DNA of 64,000 nt from Prionace glauca (GCA_037974335.1 CM075760.1:28162402-28226401); one strand, 5' to 3'. Shown: positions 41,926 to 54,925, numbered from the stretch's first letter. The notes: generated by a model not told the origin, from the sequence alone. Numbers and translations: made by a program.

Positions 41926-43189
41926 ACAATCTTCATGTGATGCAATATTACACGTTAGATTTCCCCAAAGGCTCCTTTACCCTGTGAAAATTAACACCGA
42001 AAGAAAACTGGTGGACTTATAATTAATTGAGCTGACAGGGAAACATGACATCGACATCAACCTTTAACAGAGAATTTATAGAATCCGAATGGACACGGTG
42101 ATCAGGAAAGTTCTTTGTCAACATCCAAATCACTGCTGCTCATTTTATTGGCCACCGGCTGTAGAACATTCACTGGTAGTGGGAACTCAGGATATTAGGA
42201 CTTTGTGGCATATTCCACAATATCACAAAAAATAAATGTTTTGTCTTCCACTAAACCAGGCCGTTTCTTCACTCATTGGCAGCTATGAGAGCGACTGTTA
42301 AATAATCGAAACCAGATTGTGCTGGAAAACAGAACATGGTGCTGATCAGGGATAAGAGAGGTTGTCTTTTTAAAGAGGTGCAGAACACTTAGAATATTCC
42401 AGGTATCCGCGCTTTTCAAGACAATTGTATGATTTTATTTTACTTTTAATTATTTTCATTTTGGGGCCATTGCACTGATCTCATTGGACTTTGGGGGTGG
42501 GGAGGTCAAAATCTCTTTCTTCCACGTCATGAAGTTACTCACAAAGTAACTTTAATTGTTGGAAGGACATTTATTTGGAAGATAGACAAATGAAATAGCA
42601 TCTGGCCAATTTCCTCGTTCCCCATACTGTTTAATCACAGTGCAGCCCTTTAAAATATTTGCTTGGAAGGAATACCATTTAAAAACCTTTCTTTATTATG
42701 GGAATCAAGCATTTATTGTATAACTGGATAAGTCCCATTTAATCCTTACATATTCGCGCTAATCTGTCCCACGCAGTATTTGGCAGCGGTCCAACCTGCT
42801 GCCAACTACCCCAAGATATCTACAGGAAGCATCTGACGGTGTTTGTTCAGTAAGTCAAAGATCTGTTTCCTCAGTACTGAACAGTTGGCTGCAAGCCAAT
42901 TTCAAACTCTTAGCATTGTCAATAGAGCCTATTTATAAACAAATCTGCCCAGCAACAACTCGAGGCAACTTAATTATTATTTTTTAAAGCTGTGAACCTA
43001 TATGAATGCTTCCCATTTCACTGGAAAAAAAGCTACCCAGATTCTCTGGCACCTTGTTAGTAACAATGATGATCTCTCCAACCCAACAATACACTGTGAT
43101 GGATGGATAGAAATAAATACAGGCAGATTGTGAGAGTTGATTCAGAGAGGTGATTTTTCTTATACTGCATAAATATGTAGGCTGGTGTT
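41926..43189. other. Old duplicate flank, no gene
   Basis: Counterpart of 33,030-34,195. Broken in all frames. Confidence 0.6.
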
Positions 43190-43475
43190 TTATTTCACTT
43201 TATTCTTCCATGGGACGTGGGGGTCTCTGGAAAGAACAACATTTATTTCCTGTGCTTAATTCCTTTTCAGCTGAGTGGTGTGTTAGGGCATCTCAGAAGG
43301 CATTGCCCAGTTATACATATGGCGGTCCATCTTGAGTTACACTCTGCTGAGACCAAGTAGGGATGGCAGATGTCCTTCACTGGGGAATCAGAGGGTTATC
43401 TCGTCGCTATCAGTATGAATCAAAATTTATTGATTGAATTCAAATTCCACCTGCTGCCATGGTCGGATTTAATCT
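43190..43475 (-). repeat. tRNA-derived SINE, duplicated copy
   Basis: Same insertion as 34,195-34,515 (GGGATGGCAGATGTCCTTCA, GAATTCAAATTCCACCTGC). Followed by an AATTTAATTTAATTTAATTT microsatellite at 43,476-43,500. Confidence 0.7.
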
Positions 43476-43497
43476 CAATTTAATTTAATTTAATTTA

Positions 43498-43985
43498 ATT
43501 CCAGAGATTCACCACCCTTTGAGTGAAGACGTTCCTCCTCAACTCCATTCTAAACTGCCGCCGCCCCCCCTTATCTTGAGGCTGTGCCCTCTTGTCCTGC
43601 TATCCTTTCTAAGCGGAAAGAATCTCTCTACCTCTACCCTATCCATCCCTTTCATTATCTTATGCGTCTCTATAAGATCCCCCCTCATCCTTCTAAATTC
43701 CAACGAGTACAGACCCAGTCTATTCAGCCTCTCTTCAAAGTTCAACCCCCTCATCTCCGGTATGAGCCTAGTAAACCTCCTCTGCATTCCCTCCAAGGCC
43801 AAAATATCCTTCCACAAGTGCGGCGACCAAAACTGCACACAGCACTCCAGCTGCAGCCTCACCAGTACCCTGTACAGTTGCAACAAGACCTCCCTACTTT
43901 TATATTCAATCCCCATCACTATAAAGGCCAGCATCCCATTCGCCTTCCTGACCACCTGCTGCACCTGCAGACTGGATACAAATGA
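43498..43985 (-). repeat. CR1 LINE, reverse-transcriptase end
   Basis: The minus strand keeps a long frame: KANGMLAFIVMGIEYKSREV, LLQLYRVLVRLQLECCVQFW, KDILALEGMQRRFTRLIPEM and RMRGDLIETHKIMKGMDRV. The 3' terminal part is missing at the AATTT microsatellite. A recent element, not a host gene. Confidence 0.92.
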
Positions 43986-45269
43986 ATGTGTAAACACCAC
44001 ACAGTTACACAAGGCTTAAATGGAACCTGTGTCCCTAACAGTGTGAGGTACCAGTGCTTATCACTGTGTAAATAATTGTTATTAATTTTAGCATGATATT
44101 GTAATTTATTCAGTATTTATTGCACATTCTGTGTCTCAGTCAATAAATAAAGTTAATGAATGGCCCTGGACGCTCTTGAGTGTGATGTACAGCTGGTCAT
44201 TCCGCTGCCAAGGCAATGCATCTTTCAAATGATTCACTGAACTTCTCTCTTTCTCTGTCTCAGACTGAACCTAAATCAGATAACCTCTCTCCTCTCTCTC
44301 AGTCTCCATTAACTCACACAGGTTCCCAGGAGACGGATCTGACTCCGAGACTGTTTCTTTCTTCTTCCTTAAGGCACCTTGTGACTGAAAAGATAAAGCA
44401 CAAAAATCTCAGCAGAGGTAAATTCATTGTAGGAACTTAACCATTTCACTCAATTAACCTCTCTCCTCTATTTCTCACACACAACACCCAGCACACTTAA
44501 ACTTTCTATTTCGGAATGTCTCTGCGGATAAAAAATGTTGCTTTAATTTTTCCTCTTTTCCCTCAATGGTAACCCTCAGTCCATCTTCCCTTCAATTAAT
44601 CTGTTTAAACCCCAAATATGGCCATTTTCTTGATTCATTAATATGGGAATGGGGGTGACTGTAATGCTGAGACCGGCAGCAATCTGTGTGACTGTTCTTG
44701 ATGCTTTCAGAGTGAGCTCACCCTCACAGGCAGGAAGACTGTTCACGGTGATAACATCAAACTGGCCCCGGTTGTTTCATTCTCAGGTAACACAACTTCC
44801 TGTTTCTTTGCTGCCGGTTCCAAACCGCACATCTCACTTCCGAGCAGAAAATAAATCCAGAGACCACAATCTGGTGAGAACATCTGTCAGTGCGGCTTAT
44901 ATCTGCCCACAGAGTCAGGGCAGAGTCAGACAGGTCACATTGTGGTGACATTTACATATGAGTCTGGTGTGATCTGGTTAAAGTTTCCATTCCCGGACAT
45001 AACTGGATGCTCAGTGGATCAGTCACTGAACTCCCCCGGGATCTGTGAAGGGAGGGAATGATAGCTGTTATCTTTCATTGTTTGATCATTTTCTCTCCAT
45101 CTGCTATTTATTTTTGTTCCTCCGCTTTTATCTGTCAGCCCCCCTCCGGTTTGCTTTCTCCTAACTCTCCCGCTGTCTCTATCTCCTTGCCAGTCTTTTC
45201 AACACATTTATTAGTGTTCATAATCATGAAGTTGTGATTGGGTTAATTAAAGAGAGAATCTTTCAACTG
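43986..45269. other. Spacer, no gene seen
   Basis: Mostly unique. Neither strand gives an exon I can support. Confidence 0.5.
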
Positions 45270-45440
45270 GGGGACGGTCAGCAACCAATGGGCACAAAGT
45301 TATTTTATTGAGCAGCGAGACAGAAAGGTAAGTGTTTACTTTTACACCAGAGTTGTGCTGAACTGGAATGAACAGCTTGGAAGGGTGATGGAATTAGATT
45401 TCACAGAAACTTTGGAAAATAAATTCGATATATTCTTCAT
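45270..45440 (+). repeat. LINE-like remnant
   Basis: CACCAGAGTTGTGCTGAACT, GGAATGAACAGCTTGGAAGG and AATAAATTCGATATATTCTT recall the C-terminal/3' part of a worn LINE. Confidence 0.4.
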
Positions 45441-45604
45441 GGGGTGAAGTTTTGAAGGATTCTCGAGAATGGGAGAATTTTAAGGTTCATCTATATCAGT
45501 GTCCCAGCATCCTTTTCGTGTCTCTCCCTGTCCTTCATTAAAATGGAATAAAATGGAATATTTATACAACTGTCGTCTTGTGCTAATCTTATCTTTTGAC
45601 AGAA

Positions 45605-45725
45605 CCTGTGTGTTGTGTGAGTGTGTTTGTGTGTGTCTGTGTGTGTTTGTGTGTTGTGTGTGTGTGTGTTTGTGATTGTGTGTGTGTGTTGTGTGTGTGT
45701 GTGTGTTTGTGATTGTGTGTGTGTG

Positions 45726-45760
<35 letters not shown>

Positions 45761-46030
45761 TGTGTGGTGTGTGTGTGTGTGTGTGTGTTTGTGTGTGGTG
45801 TGTGTGTGTGTCTGTGTGGGAGTGTTTTTGTGTGTGTGTGTTTGTGTGTTGTGTGTGTGTGTGTTTGTGTTTGTGATTGTGTGTGTGTGTTGTGTGTGTG
45901 TGTGTGTGTTTGTGTGTGGTGTGTGTGTGTGTGTGTGTTTGTGTGTGGTGTGTGTGTGTGTCTGTGTGGGAGTGTTTTTGTGTGTGTGTGTTTGTGTGTG
46001 TGAGTGTGTGTGTGTTTTTGTGTGTGTGTA
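45605..46030. repeat. (GT)n-rich array
   Basis: GT runs broken by TTGTGTGTTG and TTGTGATTG into longer imperfect units. Open frames on both strands are artefacts. Confidence 0.95.
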
Positions 46031-46384
46031 ATTGCCAGGACCCATTCCGAAAGTCGATTCTATTTACAAAACATCACTTTGAACAGATTAGCATCGGATC
46101 GAACTTTATTTTAGAAAAACACAATAATCCTTAACATTTATTGCACTGATTTTTTCCCTCCGATGAGCGTTTCATACATAGTGATTTCAGTCCTCGCGTG
46201 TGCTAATTCTATCTGTAAATGTGAAACTGCTTGTAAAAATGAGAAAGAACAGATTATTTTCTGCTCCTCTCACAGATTCGCCATCGGTACCTCAGATAAC
46301 AGAAATATATGGAGTCCGCCATGACTGTCCCACCTTTTGAATACAAGCCTCAGTCAGGTGGAGTCAGTCACTCTTGCGGTGTCA

Positions 46385-46570
46385 GGTTATAAAAAGGGGA
46401 ACTCCTTCTGGAAACTCCAATCACGGATAATATCGTTCAATATTCACATTTCAGCGATTCCCAGACTCACAAACACCGGCGCCTGCAGTTACTGTGGGCC
46501 GCCAGCAGATGGTGGTGCTGCATCACTCTAATCACAAGAAAGTGCAGCAGGTTTGAGGAGAGATTTGGGG
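46385..46570 (+). repeat. Unclassified dispersed element, copy 2
   Basis: Inverted relative to copy 1 at 5,557-5,840. GGTTATAAAAAGGGGAACTC, then AATATCGTTCAATATTCACA, then GCCAGCAGATGGTGGTGCTG. Both copies keep the TATA motif. Confidence 0.6.
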
Positions 46571-47309
46571 AAAATTTATTTTCCTGTTTCTCCAGAAAGG
46601 GAACATTTAGTAAAGCAACTGCATTAATCTCTCTGTCTGTAATATTCATTTTAACGGCCTTTATTAACATTGTGTCAGTCCTGGATAGATAAAATATTCC
46701 CATTTTGAAACTTTTGGTCTACATTATACAAGTTACTCTGATGCAGGAAAAGGCCACCGGAGTTGGAATGAAAATGTTGATCCCTCATTCCTGTCACGAT
46801 TTTCCCTGCCAGTTATAAACCTCAACAGATTTCACATTTATTTAGCAGGAAAGGTTTTGGTGTTGGTTCTTGCGCAACAGGCGGTCCCTAAAACACAATA
46901 AACAAAGAGGTTAAATGTTGCTTCAATTGTTTCTGTTGGTTATTCTCTTTCTCTAACGAACGCGCATCTCTGACATCTCCTCCAGTCACACAACTCTGTG
47001 AGATGGCTGTACTGATCTTATTGTGGCATCATGAGCGTTCCACATACAACATGACTTGTATCTATAAATTCTCATCTTGAACATTTCAATTGAAATTTCA
47101 AAGCAAGCAGAGCTTTCTGAGCGGAATGGTTCAGATTCCCATCCCCTTTAATGTGAACAAGTTGTTTCTGATTTCCCTACAGAGATTGTCTATTAAACAA
47201 TGATTGAACACAGGGGGTGAATGTGAGAAGCTGAAGTTTCCAGTTGAAGAGGTTCCCAGTGTCTCTGAGCAGCTGAACTGGGGAAGCCTTTGGGCAGAGA
47301 CTGCGCTGC

Positions 47310-47960
47310 TGCTATTTCACTTCCTGACCACCGGGGGTCGCTGTAACACGCCCGGGCGCTGCTCCGCCCAGTGTCACCTCTTGCCCACTCGGGCTCGGCC
47401 GCTGGTCGTTGGCGGAACATCCGGGTCCCGTAGAGAGGCGGGGCCAGCTGTCATATTTCCGTGATGTCACCATCAGCCCCTCCCCCCCCGTCGAGGGAAA
47501 AGCGACGGTTCAGAAATGTAGAAAGTGAGAGAAATTCCCACCCGGAAATCCCGCCCGGAGCGGAATTAAAATTAAATAAAATACATATTTTTATAAAGAG
47601 GCCGGTTGCGGAACCGCGCATGTGCTGTAGTATTTTCCCAGAGCGCACCGCGCGGGTGTGATTGAAAAACAGACGGAATAAAAAACAGAAACGATTTTCC
47701 CGAATGGAGAAGGAACCGAAAGTCTGACGGGTGAGGATGTGAATAATAATCATCAAGATTCAACATATTAAAAGATTCAAATATAACTGCCTGGGCGCAT
47801 GTGCAGGAGGGGAATTCCCCCAGAGTGCAGCGCGCGGGACGCCGTCTCCCCTGGCAACGCAAGATGGCCGCTGCCGGCGGCGGGTGTGATTGTGGCACAG
47901 GCGCAGTGAGGTCTGCCTGCAGCCCATTGTCCAGATTGCCCCCCAGTGGATGTGGTGGGG
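47310..47960. promoter_or_regulatory. CpG-rich island, copy 2
   Basis: Twin of 9,660-10,330. Here the CRE is altered (TGATGTCA) and the first NRF1-like site has lost a CpG, but a clean YY1-like AAGATGGCCG is present at 47,861-47,870, where copy 1 has changed. Confidence 0.5.
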
Positions 47961-48102
47961 AGGTGCAGCAGATGGAGCAACAATCCCAGTTTCAATGGGG
48001 GGAGAGAAGCTGCAATGCTGCTCCCTGTTGTTCACTCCTCTCCCCAGTCTCTGCATTGCAGAGTGTTTAAACAAGAGGGTGCATTGTCACAGCGGCAGGG
48101 TC

Positions 48103-48460
48103 TCCTCGTCCTTCCGGTAGTAAGGTAACCAGAACTGGACGCAGTTCTCCAAACGCGGTCTAACCAACTTTCTGCACAACTGTAGCATTAGACGCCAGCT
48201 CCTATACTATACACCCCTTCCTATAAAGGCTAGTATTCCGTAAGCTTTCTTCGCAACCTTCTCCACCTGTGTTGCCACCTTCAGAGACTTGAGCACTTGC
48301 AGTCCCGGGTCCCTCTGCATTTCTATACTCTTAACTGGTCTACCCTTTATCATGTAATTCCCCTCTACATTATTCCTTCCAAAATGCATCACCTCGCATT
48401 TATCAGGATCAATATCTATCTTGAGAAATTTGCCTACCTCGGAATTCCTCCCACAGAAAT
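48103..48460 (-). repeat. CR1 LINE piece, copy 2
   Basis: Twin of 10,478-10,850. The minus strand reads QVLKSLKVATQVEKVAKKAY then GILAFIGRGV. Confidence 0.8.
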
Positions 48461-48599
48461 ATTACCACGATGCCACTGTCACCCTTTCAACATTGATAGA
48501 TTACTTACAGCAGAGAAGAAGACCGCTTTGAATCGTCATGTATGCGTTTGCCCTCTAAAAGATCAATTCATCCAATAACACTCTGTACCCCACAGTCTA

Positions 48600-48965
48600 G
48601 CATTTTGTTCATTTTCAGACAATTATCCAATCCCATTTTGAACCCATTAATTGGCGCTGCCTGCACCACACTCTCAAACAGCACATTCCAGGTCTGGATC
48701 ACTCACTGTCTGAAAATGTTTTTTCTTGATGTCTCCATGTTTCCTTCACCAATTTACTTCAACCCGTGCCCTCTGTGTCAAAATTCTTCTGCCATTGAAA
48801 GTTTCTCTCTATCGACTCTGTCAAGACCCCTCAGGATTTTGAATGCCTCATTACAGTCACATCAGCAACTTTCTGTGAAGAAAATTAGTCCCAAACTCTC
48901 CAAAATATGTTTGCCACTGAAGTTTCTGATCTCTGGAACTATTCTCGTGTTTTCCTCCTGCATCC
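48600..48965 (-). repeat. LINE-like repeat, copy 2
   Basis: Twin of 10,975-11,335. Confidence 0.6.
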
Positions 48966-49137
48966 AGTCCTCTGATTTTACATTCTGCCTTACGTTCGGT
49001 CAGTTAGTGCTAGCTTGAACACATGAAACACCCTTCATGCCCTGGAGTGAAGATTCGGAGCAAATTAATTTCTCATTTCTGGCGGACTAAGGGGAATCAG
49101 ACAAGGTTAATGGCAGTTTAAATGCTGCTGGTCCTCC

Positions 49138-49575
49138 ATAAGTACATAAGAAAGAAACATGAGAAATAGGAGCAGGAGTAGGCCATCTAGCCCTTCGAGT
49201 CTGCCCCGCCATTCAATAAGATCATGGCTGATCTGAAGTGGATCAGTTCCACTTTCCCGCTTTCTCCCCATAACCCTTAATTCCCTTGTCTGTCAAAATC
49301 TACCCGTGTCTTAAATATATTCAACGAGGTAGCCTCCACCACTTCAATGGGCAGAGAATTTCAAAGATTCACCATCCCTTTGAGTGAAGAAGTTCCTCCT
49401 CAACTCTGACCTAAAGTGCACCTCTCCCCCCCTTATCTTGAGGCTGTGCTCTCTAGTCCTGCTATCCTTTCTAAGTGGGAAGAATCCCTCTCCCTCTACC
49501 CTATTCATCCCTTTCATTATCTTATACGTCTCTATAACATCCCCCCTCATCCTTCTAAACTCCATGACAGACCAG
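49138..49575 (-). repeat. CR1 LINE 3' end, copy 2
   Basis: Twin of 11,515-11,955, inherited with the segmental duplication. Confidence 0.85.
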
Positions 49576-49853
49576 TTTATGAGTGAATTCACTGAGGTTC
49601 TCCTCATTCTTCATTCATTCTGTCTCTGGATTTGATCAGAAAAAGGCAGAGATGAAGGTGTCTTTACACGGGTGGGTCACTGGGTGGCGCAGTGACTCTG
49701 TCTCTAGAGGGTCCTGAGTTCAACCACATCCCACCCATGACTGGGGGGGACATGCCTATCTGGGAAAGGGGGGGAAACCGGATCATAGGGAAATGGAGCG
49801 GAGTTGATGGGTTTAGGAGAACGGAATTAAGCCAAGACCGGGATGGTTAAATT

Positions 49854-49870
49854 TTTATTCAAAATTTATT
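49854..49870 (-). promoter_or_regulatory. PolyA signals, membrane IgM, cluster 2
   Basis: AATAAA at 49,865-49,870 and 49,854-49,859 on the minus strand. Confidence 0.65.
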
Positions 49871-50321
49871 TAAAAATTCAGAGAATATTTTACAGCGAAA
49901 TTGTTTTTTTTTTAAAGTTAGGAAAGTGAACATAGCGATCGAGGGTCACATTGAGAACAGGAGACATGTACAGAGAATCCGTCAATATTTGTACATCTGT
50001 TACATACAACAGAAAGAGAATACAGATCCTTAATAGAAAGAGGAATTAACAAACGTAAATAAGGAATGAGAAATTATTTATACATTAAGTTTACACGAGG
50101 GGGGAAACTATTAACCACAATAACATTATAACAAAAAACAACCTCGTACTTTTCACACTGAAAACTGAAATAATGTCTATTGTTGCCTCAGTTACAGATC
50201 CAGAATGATAAACTGAGAGAAATTTACTGATAGATTCACCGAGAGCAGATATTGTATTGGAGCCATACACAGATCTTTATAATCAGCTGAGGGAAATCTG
50301 CAGCGTCCAAAATTCAACCCA

Positions 50322-50330
50322 TCATTTGAT
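50322..50330 (-). CDS. IgM membrane exon TM2 (cluster 2)
   Basis: ATC AAA TGA after TTATTTTACAG, identical in product to cluster 1 (Ile-Lys-stop). Confidence 0.85.
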   Translation of the reverse strand: MK

Positions 50331-50464
50331 CTGTAAAATAAAGAGGCAATATTGAAGCAGATGTTTCTGATGCGGGACATTAATGTTTTTAATCAGTGAA
50401 ACAATGAGAGATTTTTCAAATCCATTCTGCCAGTTTGAAATGTGAGTGAATTGAATCATCTCAC

Positions 50465-50592
50465 CTTCACCAGAGTGACGGCAGTGCTGTAGAAAATGCT
50501 CAGGAAGAACAGGACGATGAATGTGGAAGCGGTTGTCCAGATGTTGCTGTTATCATCCTCACTGTCTTCAATCCAGATGCGGTCGGTGGGGT
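50465..50592 (-). CDS. IgM membrane exon TM1 (cluster 2)
   Basis: 128 bp with the same splice sites and phase as cluster 1. The linker reads [11 protein letters not shown] (Glu for Asp), and the transmembrane span [19 protein letters not shown] is unchanged. Strict conservation of the span fits its role in pairing with signalling partners. Open and intact. Confidence 0.92.
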
Positions 50593-51149
50593 CTAGGGGA
50601 CAGAGGCCAGGAAATGGAATTAGATTACTTTATTTATCCAGGGAATCTCATTGTTTTCTTTTCCCTCTTCTCCTTCATAAACTGTTCATTCATTCTCATG
50701 TCTAATTTTCAATGTATATCTCCTGTTAAATTCAGGACACTCAGTAACAGATCTCCATAACTATTTTCACACCTGATCCTTGTTGGTATTCCTTGGAGAG
50801 TCCATGTCAGAAAGCACTGAAGGTGTTTTCTTGATAATCAGTTCATTTTGAACTATTTTCCACTAACCCTTATTGAAGAATGTTCTGACTGATCTGGAGG
50901 AACATTCCCCTGTCAATGATTGTTTCCACAGATGGTGACTGATCTGTAAACTGTGAATGCTGCTGTTTAAGATCTGGGATGTAATTTCCAATCTTTGCTT
51001 ATTTACAGTGGAAATGTTTAGTAAATCATGAGCTTAACTCAGTTTCTCAACGTGTTTGGCGGTGTTTTGAGAATTGGGATCGTCATCGGTGTGTATGTCC
51101 ATTCAAATTCACATTTAAATTTTACTTTCTTCATTCACCTGCCGTTTGT

Positions 51150-51361
51150 ATTAAAGATTGTATGTGTGTGTGTGTGTGTGCGCGCGTCTGTGTGTGTGTG
51201 TGTCTGTGAGTCTGTGTGTGTGTGTGTGTGTGCGTCAGTGCGTGTGTGTGTCTGTGAGTCTGTGTGTGTGTGTGTGTGTGCGTCAGTGCGTGTGTGTGCC
51301 TGTGAGTCTGTGTGTGTGTGTGTGTGTGCGTCAGTGCGTGTCTGTGTGTGTGTGTCTGTGA

Positions 51362-51400
<39 letters not shown>

Positions 51401-53020
51401 CACTTCCTGAGCTGCATTAATTTTTGGTCCTGAGTTAATCTGTGTGTATGAGGGATAATGAACATGTTCATTTGCCTGTGTTTGTTGATTTGTGTAATTG
51501 TGTGTCTGTGTGTATAATTTATTCTTCAGATATTGTGGATATATGACTATTATTGTGTGAAGTCTCTGTATATTTATTAATGCCACTCTTAACGTGTGCA
51601 CGTGTTTCTGCCTGTTTCAATGTGTTAATTTGTATCACTCGAATAATGTTTCCTTCTCTTTCTGTGTGTGTCTGTTCCTCCGTGCGTTTGTGTGTGTATC
51701 TGTTGACATATTAGTGCATGTAAATTCGTGTTGGTAGTTATTTATAACAATGTGTCAGTGTATGGCTGTGTTTCCATGTGTAGTATTGTGTGCTGTGGTG
51801 TTCTGTTCTGAAGGAGCGTGTGAATGTTTGCATCCACATGTTTGTGTGAAAATATTTTGCTCTCTGTTTCTCTATAAGCAGTGTGTTAATATTGTTATAT
51901 CTATTTCCCTGTATAAGTGATAATGTGTATAACATTGTGGGTCTCTATATCTGTATTCATTTCAGCGTGAACGTGTGAGAACATGCATTTGTTTGAGTGT
52001 GTGCATCTATTTGTGTATGTTTTGGACCTGCATAAATGTTATCTGTCCGTATTGTGTGTATGCATGTACGTGTTTGTGTTTGTGTCCGTGTACCTAGTCC
52101 GTATGTTTAGGTAAGTGTGTAGTTGTGTGTTTGTGTGTGTTTCTGCGGGCGTTTGTACATATTTGATAATTTGTGTGCATGTTTTGTTTTGTGCCTTCTT
52201 GTACAAGTCCGTGCCTGTGTGTGCGGGTGTGGGTGTATGCCCCCTTGTGCATGCATGTGTGCGTGTATATGTGTGTGCGTGTGTGTGTGTGTGTGTGCAT
52301 GGTGCGTGTGGGACAGAGAGAGAGCGAGAGAGAAAGAGAGAGTATTTGTGTATGCACGCATTTTTGTTTGTATATGTATAGTCCATTAGTGTATTCGAGG
52401 GAGCGTGTTTGTTTGAGTTAGTTTGTGCGTATATTGTGTGTTCTTCTGATCCGTGTATGTGCATTTGTATTTATGAATGTATCTGTGTTTTTGTTGTGTA
52501 TGTATTTGTGCGTATTGTGTATTTGTGAGATTCTGTGTCTGTATTTGAATGTGCCTGTCTATATTTCTGTGTGTGGGACTATGTGTATGCGTTTGTGTGT
52601 GTATATTAACATTCTGTATTCGTGTGCATATGTATGAGTATGTGTATTTGTGCAATTGTGTCCACGTTTCTGTGTGTGCGTGTGTGTGTGTATGTGTGTG
52701 AGTGTGTAGTGTGTCTGTATGTGTGAATGTATGTGTGTATGTGTGTGTGAGTGTGTGAGTGTGTGTATGTGTGTGTGAGTGTGTAGTGTGTGTATGTATG
52801 TGTTTGTGTGTGAGTGTGTAGTGTGTGTAGTGTGTGTATGTGTGTGTGAGTGTGTAGTGTGTGTATGTATGTGTGTGTGTGTGAGTGTGTAGTGTGTGTA
52901 GTGTGTGTAGTGTGTGTAGTGTGTATATGTGTGTGTGAGTGTGTGTATGTGTGTGTGAGTGTGTGTGTGTGAGTGTGTGAGTGTGTGTGTGAGTGTGGGT
53001 GTGTACGCCTATGTATGTAT
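51150..53020. repeat. Long (GT)n-rich array, copy 2
   Basis: Same block order as 13,530-15,230. An extra set of units with TGCGTCAGTGCGTGTGTGTG-type repeats lies at 51,170-51,360, and there are more GTGTGTAGTGTG units near 52,800-52,930. Confidence 0.95.
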
Positions 53021-54106
53021 GTATAATTGTGACTGTTTTGGACAGCATTATCAGTGTGTGTATTTTTTTAACTGTTGCTCCAAGTTTCACCGACCATAGT
53101 GAAGTGAATATGATCCAGACAACCCGAATAATGGAACATATTTTCAATGTTTTGCTGTAGAAATGTATTTTATGTGAGGGGCACGGTGATATCAGGAGAG
53201 AGAATGAAATAATTCATTGATGTATCTCAGAGAGCTCAGGGACAGAACAGTTAAAACCCGGGGAGGAATCTATGACTTGTTTAAATTTGTATTCTGGGAA
53301 ATCAATGCCAGCAGATGATTAACAGGAACAAGAGTGTTGAGACATTTTAAATTATGTTGCATTAGTTTATATATATATTTCAATGATTAAGATAATGATA
53401 CTTCAAAATCTGTAGCAAGTAAACCGGAAACTAATTTGTACTGTTGGCAACTGGGTCCTTATAGTAGAGAAATGTTCCCTTCCAAACACAGGAGAAGGAG
53501 GAGAGTGAGCTCAGAGTTTCCCTCTCCCTACCCGATGATACAATGTCACTGATGGTGCTAACCACTGAGGAGGTACAGGTGAGTGGATTAAATAATGACA
53601 TTCCTCCTATTTTCATTGAGGAAGTTTTGGGATATGGATTAACTACTGCTCCTCCCCTCTCTTTGCTGGGTTAGTGGGAATCCAGGATGTTAACAATTTC
53701 ACTCTCCCTCAATCCGATGGGGGGAATATTTCTCCATGTTTTTTTGTGTGTGACCCTCACTTCAGTTCCCAGTGGGTGCGGTGCAGTAGCTTAAAGAGGT
53801 GGTCAATGAGAGAAACAGGGACACAGAGATCTAAATGTTGTGTTTGTGTGTCAGACATGTTAAAAATGTCGGATTATTTTCCCCCTCAGCGGGAGGAAAG
53901 TCAGTGAAGATATTTTGCAGAATCCTGTAATGAATGTGCTCTACTCTATCCCTGACCCAGTGTCTATCTCCGCTGGGAGCACTGGTTCAACAATGTTGGG
54001 TCCGAGACATGAAAATATCTGACTCAAAATCAAAGGTATGGAAGTAAAACTGAAAAACAACCAATTAAACAATTGGGTATTTCATTGATCGTTAGAGGAA
54101 AATGTT

Positions 54107-54121
54107 TTTATTCTTTTTATT
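54107..54121 (-). promoter_or_regulatory. PolyA signals, secreted IgM, cluster 2
   Basis: AATAAA at 54,116-54,121 and 54,107-54,112, just past the CH4 stop. Confidence 0.7.
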
Positions 54122-54148
54122 GTAGTTTTTAATGGAAGTGAGTGACTC

Positions 54149-54540
54149 TCATTGACATGAATTAACCGTGTCCATCAGTGCAAGGGAAATGTTCACAAAA
54201 CTGGGTTTACCGCTGGATTTGTCAACTGTTCTGTTGATGATCTTCAAGGGGATGGCTTCATGTCCCACCACACAGGAGTAAGAAGCGCCGCTAGACCATT
54301 CCTCTGCTGCAATGGATAACAGGCTGTACATGAAGAAGGAGCTATCGCCGTTGTCCGCCACCACCTCGGTGTTCCTGTAGTTCCCGGGATTCACCGGCTT
54401 GTCGTTGACGGTCCATTTGACGAAGATCTCTCGGGGGGAGAAACCTCTCACTAAGCAGCTGAGGGAGACGACACTCTGAGCGGAGACGTCTTCTGCCGAG
54501 GGCAGGAGGACAGAAACGACCGGTTCCCGCGGATTTGGAT
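54149..54540 (-). CDS. IgM CH4 with secretory tail (cluster 2)
   Basis: Same length and splice structure as cluster 1, including the internal membrane donor (edge 54,211) and the tail [14 protein letters not shown] ending at 54,149. Differences from cluster 1 include DPNPREP for [15 protein letters not shown] for AQSFVSLS, and VVADNGDSS for VVAENGNSS. Core Cys, Trp and glycosylation sites are kept. Intact. Confidence 0.95.
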
Positions 54541-54721
54541 CTGCAGAAAATGTACAATAAATGTCAATAAACTGGAGAGTTCTGGAGACAATGAAACCAT
54601 AGGTTAAATCTCAGGAAAATGTGCTTCGCTTCTGATTTTAACTCTTCCCATTTTTGATTTGCAGCTTGGAGGGGAGGTGAACACAATTCTTTTCTCAAAT
54701 AACTCAGGGGGGGCGGAGTGG

Positions 54722-54925
54722 AAAGATTCAGAAAGTTTACAGCACAGAATCAGGCCATTCGGCCCAACTGATCTACTTTTTCTTTTTGGTTTTCTGGTTT
54801 TTGATGCTCCACATCAGGCTCCTCCCTTCTTCTTCAATCTAAACCCAATAACATCGCCTACAGTTCACTTTTCACTCATCAACACATCAAACTCCCCAGA
54901 AAAATATCAATCGGCCCAGAGTAGT
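54722..54925. repeat. Interspersed repeat remnant, copy 2
   Basis: Twin of 16,866-17,070. Confidence 0.5.

Larger units (their letters stand above)
40150..43475. repeat. Old duplicate of the VH region
   Basis: Diverged copy of about 31,900-34,515 (offset growing from 8.4 to 9.0 kb because of insertions). Anchors include ACCGGCTGTGTAACATACAC against ACCGGCTGTAGAACATTCAC, and a shared SINE at the right end. Confidence 0.8.
50593..54210 (-). other. CH4-TM1 intron, cluster 2
   Basis: 3.6 kb, about 230 bp longer than in cluster 1, largely from GT-array length differences. No exon seen. Confidence 0.85.

Noticed and set aside
43539-44012. 157-codon minus-strand frame
   Set aside because: It is the reverse-transcriptase end of a CR1 LINE, not a host gene.
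52386-53147. 253-codon minus-strand frame, and similar frames at 14,811-15,338, 45,491-46,045, 22,559-23,044 and 60,649-61,293
   Set aside because: Thr/His or Ser/His repeats translated from GT and GTGAG arrays.
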